Source: Brasenia schreberi (taxonomy: Eukaryota > Streptophyta > Magnoliopsida > Nymphaeales > Cabombaceae). From it: a stretch of DNA of 64,000 nucleotides. The stretch lies in the NCBI GenBank assembly GCA_036023115.1, contig JAYKKT010000090.1, positions 33,030,001 through 33,094,000 on the forward strand, in the 5' to 3' direction. The notes under the pieces were generated by a model. That model searched no databases. It was not told the origin of the DNA and was given only the letters and a program-made list of their open reading frames with translations. Every line of letters starts with the position of its first letter. Within the stretch, counting starts at the first letter, position 1. The position numbers were made by a program, and so were the translations under genes. This document shows, piece after piece, positions 61,301 through 64,000 of this stretch.

Positions 61301-63740
61301 CACTGCTTTCATTATGGGAGAAGTCTAAGCCCTCATGAATTTCCTGCATAACAGAGATGTCAAATATCAGTTAAGGTCGCAATGGTTTGGGGGAAGGGAA
61401 TATCAACCTCAATTTGATTTCAAGAAAAAATGATAAATACAAGAAACTTCATAACCACTGTATCTCATGTTCAACAGTCAAAGACACAAAATTAGAGATA
61501 GAACAAGACTTGTTTTCGTCCCAGAGCTTTGTGTGGGAGCACCTGAGTGCCAACCGAGATGAGGTGACATCCCTCTACTGGATGCTATGCAATCTGCAGG
61601 CACGTGATGGATACTGATGCATAAGTCTGAACACCTACCTACAAGTTATGTGATGATAAATGTGAAGTCAACATGCTACTGTTGTTGTTTAATCACAAAA
61701 AGGATCCCATTCAAAAGATAGAGGATTGTTCTATAAATTTTCTGAAACAGGACCCTTTTTGCTTGGAGACTATATTTGGAAACTAAGAATTGATGACAAT
61801 ATATGAAACTAATGGAAAACCTCCGCATTTCTCAATGTGAAATGATGTCAATGCAATAGAACCATTTTCCTCCTGTACGCTCTTCCTGTATTTCTAAGTG
61901 GGAACCTTCAGCTCATCCCACTCGAGGCAATACTGTGCAGTAATCACCCTTTGACTTTTGTCTAAGCATTCTAGATTGCCTAGCCTGGCTGACAACCTTG
62001 AAGATGAAACCTTAAGCTTGTCAAGAAACACACTGATCACTGTTCCATGGTACTAAGTATATAATTGTCTATTTAACATGGTTTCACGTGTGAATGGTAT
62101 GAACCTTTGAACTCACTGCTATCTATGTCTTTGCTTTACAACTATAAATCATATATGTTTCTGCTGTGCCTGAATTTACAAGAATGTTTGTTGACTCCAA
62201 CTTAACAGTAAGGCTGAAGGTTTCCTGATATATGTACTCTTTGTTCTAAACTCCACTATTCAGGAAAAAAGAAATTCTGATAAGATACCTTTGATATAGA
62301 CTCATCAACTAATTTCCTTACTGAGCTGGGAACTGGACACCATGGAATAATGACGAAGGACCAACTCCATGCTTTTGGATGATTCCTTTTCAAATTTTCA
62401 TCCTTGGATCATCTTTGTAATTCTGAAGGTCGTGCTTATGTAATTATCTGTGTGCTGTTCCTGGAAATGAACAAATATCCCTGATTTAAATGAACTTTTA
62501 AGTATGTCTGTACTGATCTATGTTATAGACCAATCCTAGGTTAGTATCTGCCTACGAGAACCTAGGTCTTACGATATTAAGGTGCGCAAAAGATTCTAGC
62601 AAACTATTATCATAATCATTCAAAAAACCAGGTCGAGAATGACTAGTTTTACCAAGATCACCAAATCAGCATCCTTAACTGCTGAACATCTATTACTCTA
62701 ATATGCCAAATTTTTTATCTTACAATGAATTTCAGTACCGAGATTGAAGCAACGTCCAAAACTGTGTTGATCCATTACAGTTTTCTTTGCTTCCATATTC
62801 TATTCTAACGCATCTTAGGGAAGCACACAATTTCCAACATGACAAATTTCAGCTAGACTATCAGATTTGGCTAAAGCCATGGAAAAGCACTCATGGCCAT
62901 GTTGCCACATTCATGATGGTTTGCCATTCCAAACAATGTCACACTGTGCTATTTCTTATCAAAGGTTGGATAATTTCTCTGTAGCCATGACACTGGGCTT
63001 CAAACGCCTTGAAATCAACTGCGGATTTTTGATAGAAATATTCCTCTATAAACTATAAAGAATTAACTTACTGAAGGACATGATCGGTTAATCAGGAGAG
63101 TAAGAATAAGTACATTTTTAATGTCAAATTAGACGATACTTGTATTTCTCCAACTACGATTGCAGAAAGCAAGTCTAGCAAATTTGGTTCATGAAACAAA
63201 TTCTGAAACGCACATGGATGACATGGCAAATGCTTTAATTCCTTGTATAAGAACTAAATATAGAAGAAACGATAGAAGCAGAACAGCAATGAGAAAATTA
63301 TATTTCACAAACAATAGTACCACCTAATGAGAATCCAAATCAATAAGTCCAACAAAAGTTGTCAGGCTACTGAAAAGCTCATGAAAGGGAAACCGGATTA
63401 AGGTTTGCATTAAGCACGTACGGTGACATTAGCAACTGATCGTTCCCCAGCATGTCTGCTACCTGCACTGACAATGTGAACAACCGGCGACATGGTCGAA
63501 TACACCTGCAACAAAAGGGGACAAAAAGAAGAGCAGCCAGATAACATTGTGAAACTAATACCACAAGTATCCACGATTTGTGTTCAAATGGAGAAGGAAC
63601 AAAAACACAAGCCAACGCACCAGGAACCGTTGGTCAGGTGACAGAGAGGCATCAGTAACCGTCCATCTCAAGTTCTCAGTAACGATATCCTTCTTAACCT
63701 TCCACTCGTTCTGAACATCGTATATTCTAATTTGACTATT
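52325..63740 (-). CDS. LEC14B: LEC14B-type WD40 repeat protein (5' part beyond window)
   Basis: Eight minus-strand exons, all with GT/AG borders and consistent phases: 63740-63621, 63505-63422, 61343-61167, 55717-55640, 55343-55171, 53548-53384, 52674-52614, 52465-52325. They give about 330 residues of a WD40 propeller. Landmarks in order are [152 protein letters not shown] and [19 protein letters not shown]. The order and wording match plant LEC14B proteins, WD40/DWD-class candidates for CUL4-DDB1 substrate adaptors. The N-terminal repeats lie to the right of the window. The C-terminus ends soon after the last WD unit ([12 protein letters not shown]), shorter than the basic tail I know from Arabidopsis. 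A LINE and its scrap interrupt introns only. Confidence 0.92.
54318..54418 (+). mobile_element. 57-bp dead-on-arrival RTE LINE with 22-bp target duplication
   Basis: The insert at 54340-54396 consists only of the LINE 3' end (atctagtatgggaaaaggc, then ttagttg and TTG repeats). It is flanked by an identical 22-bp direct repeat beginning agactaaaaattgtaatg at 54318-54339 and 54397-54418. It sits in the LEC14B intron between 53549 and 55170. Confidence 0.92.
56592..57611 (+). pseudogene. LINE AP endonuclease with 39-bp triplication
   Basis: The domain starts [21 protein letters not shown] 39-bp unit (13 residues, [17 protein letters not shown]) is present three times in tandem at 56644-56760, in frame. 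The frame stops at about 56862 after GDRGYKF, and a second stretch (56970-57611) carries the rest. There the Asp-Asn motif GGDLNGHVGK of the sister copy is reduced to GGDL by an 18-bp deletion. The catalytic asparagine is therefore lost. Confidence 0.85.
57612..59425 (+). pseudogene. LINE reverse transcriptase, broken
   Basis: Fragments in order: a basic linker (57605-57805); [14 protein letters not shown] and [15 protein letters not shown] (58109-58345); [17 protein letters not shown] (58445-58693), where the next GLHQG motif is damaged; [11 protein letters not shown] with the FADD box changed to [11 protein letters not shown] (58717-58926); and a C-terminal part (59135-59425). The first catalytic Asp of the FADD pair is His here. 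Confidence 0.85.
61344..63421 (-). other. LEC14B intron, 2.1 kb
   Basis: Borders are GTCACC|gtacgtg (63422 side) and ttatgcag|GAAATTC (61343 side). I see nothing but AT-rich intron sequence; the short plus-strand open frames show no domain. Confidence 0.7.
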
Positions 63741-64000
63741 CTGCCGGAAGTCACCACTTGTAGTGTGTTAATATCATGGCAATTCAATGGATTCAACAAT
63801 TCCACATCATGAACAAGTTTATACTCTTTTCCCAGTGTATGCCAATTGGTATCAAAGCATCCATTAATTTGAGTCCGTCCAGATAAGTGCTAACCAAAAA
63901 AATTGGAAAGAAAAAGTAAACGGAGCTTCGGCGTCTGTTTCTGTCGTGGTTATTTAAAAGAACTCGATTTTTAGCATCTTAACCATGTTAAAGACCATAA
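63741..64000 (-). other. LEC14B intron running off the window
   Basis: It lies upstream (to the right) of the exon acceptor ttccggcag|AATAGTC. The preceding coding exons are beyond the edge. Confidence 0.7.

Overview
This is nuclear DNA of a flowering plant. The genes are split by introns with GT/AG borders, exon GC is well above the AT-rich surroundings, and transposons of several classes are nested inside introns. Four families are plant ones: SPL7-type SBP factor, GID1, LEC14B and the MSP-ankyrin VAPYRIN-LIKE proteins. I cannot name the species from the sequence. Nothing looks grass-like, and an early-diverging angiosperm such as a water lily is only a hunch.

Layout. 1-2.6 kb: no gene, one SINE scrap. 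2.8-14.8 kb (+): an SPL7-type copper-response SBP-box gene. Its 8.6-kb first intron holds a young Ty1-copia element (3984-8909) and a 1-kb hAT-type element (9542-10545). The exons for the middle of the protein appear to be absent. 15.1-15.5 kb: an unexplained exon-like pair. 16.9-25.6 kb (-): a VAPYRIN-LIKE-type gene whose first exon is clean, but whose second exon carries a frameshift, a stop and a fading ankyrin tail. Its 7.3-kb intron contains an old copia element (17995-22974). 25.8-31.8 kb: mostly non-genic, with SINE and MITE-like debris. 32.1-33.7 kb (+): an intact two-exon GID1 gibberellin receptor. 35.4-38.6 kb (-): an RTE-type LINE. 39.0-39.2 kb: a long imperfect hairpin. 43.2-47.5 kb (+): an ERD6-like sugar transporter pseudogene. 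50.1-51.5 kb (+): an intact tail-anchored coiled-coil gene. 52.3 kb to beyond the right edge (-): a LEC14B-type WD40 gene, of which eight downstream exons are visible. One intron holds a second RTE LINE (56237-59571) and another holds a 57-bp LINE scrap.

The genes do not form a pathway. The window is a gene-sparse stretch in which two genes look intact (GID1, tail-anchored coiled coil) and one looks intact where visible (LEC14B). One lacks its middle (SPL7-like) and two are decaying (VAPYRIN-LIKE, sugar transporter). Every transposon boundary given as precise was placed from target-site duplications read directly in the sequence. I found no evidence for an undescribed multi-gene system. The most unusual items are the partly dismantled SPL7 and VAPYRIN-LIKE loci, a family of tRNA-derived SINEs, a microRNA-precursor-like foldback at 39 kb, and small exon-level duplications in two working genes.
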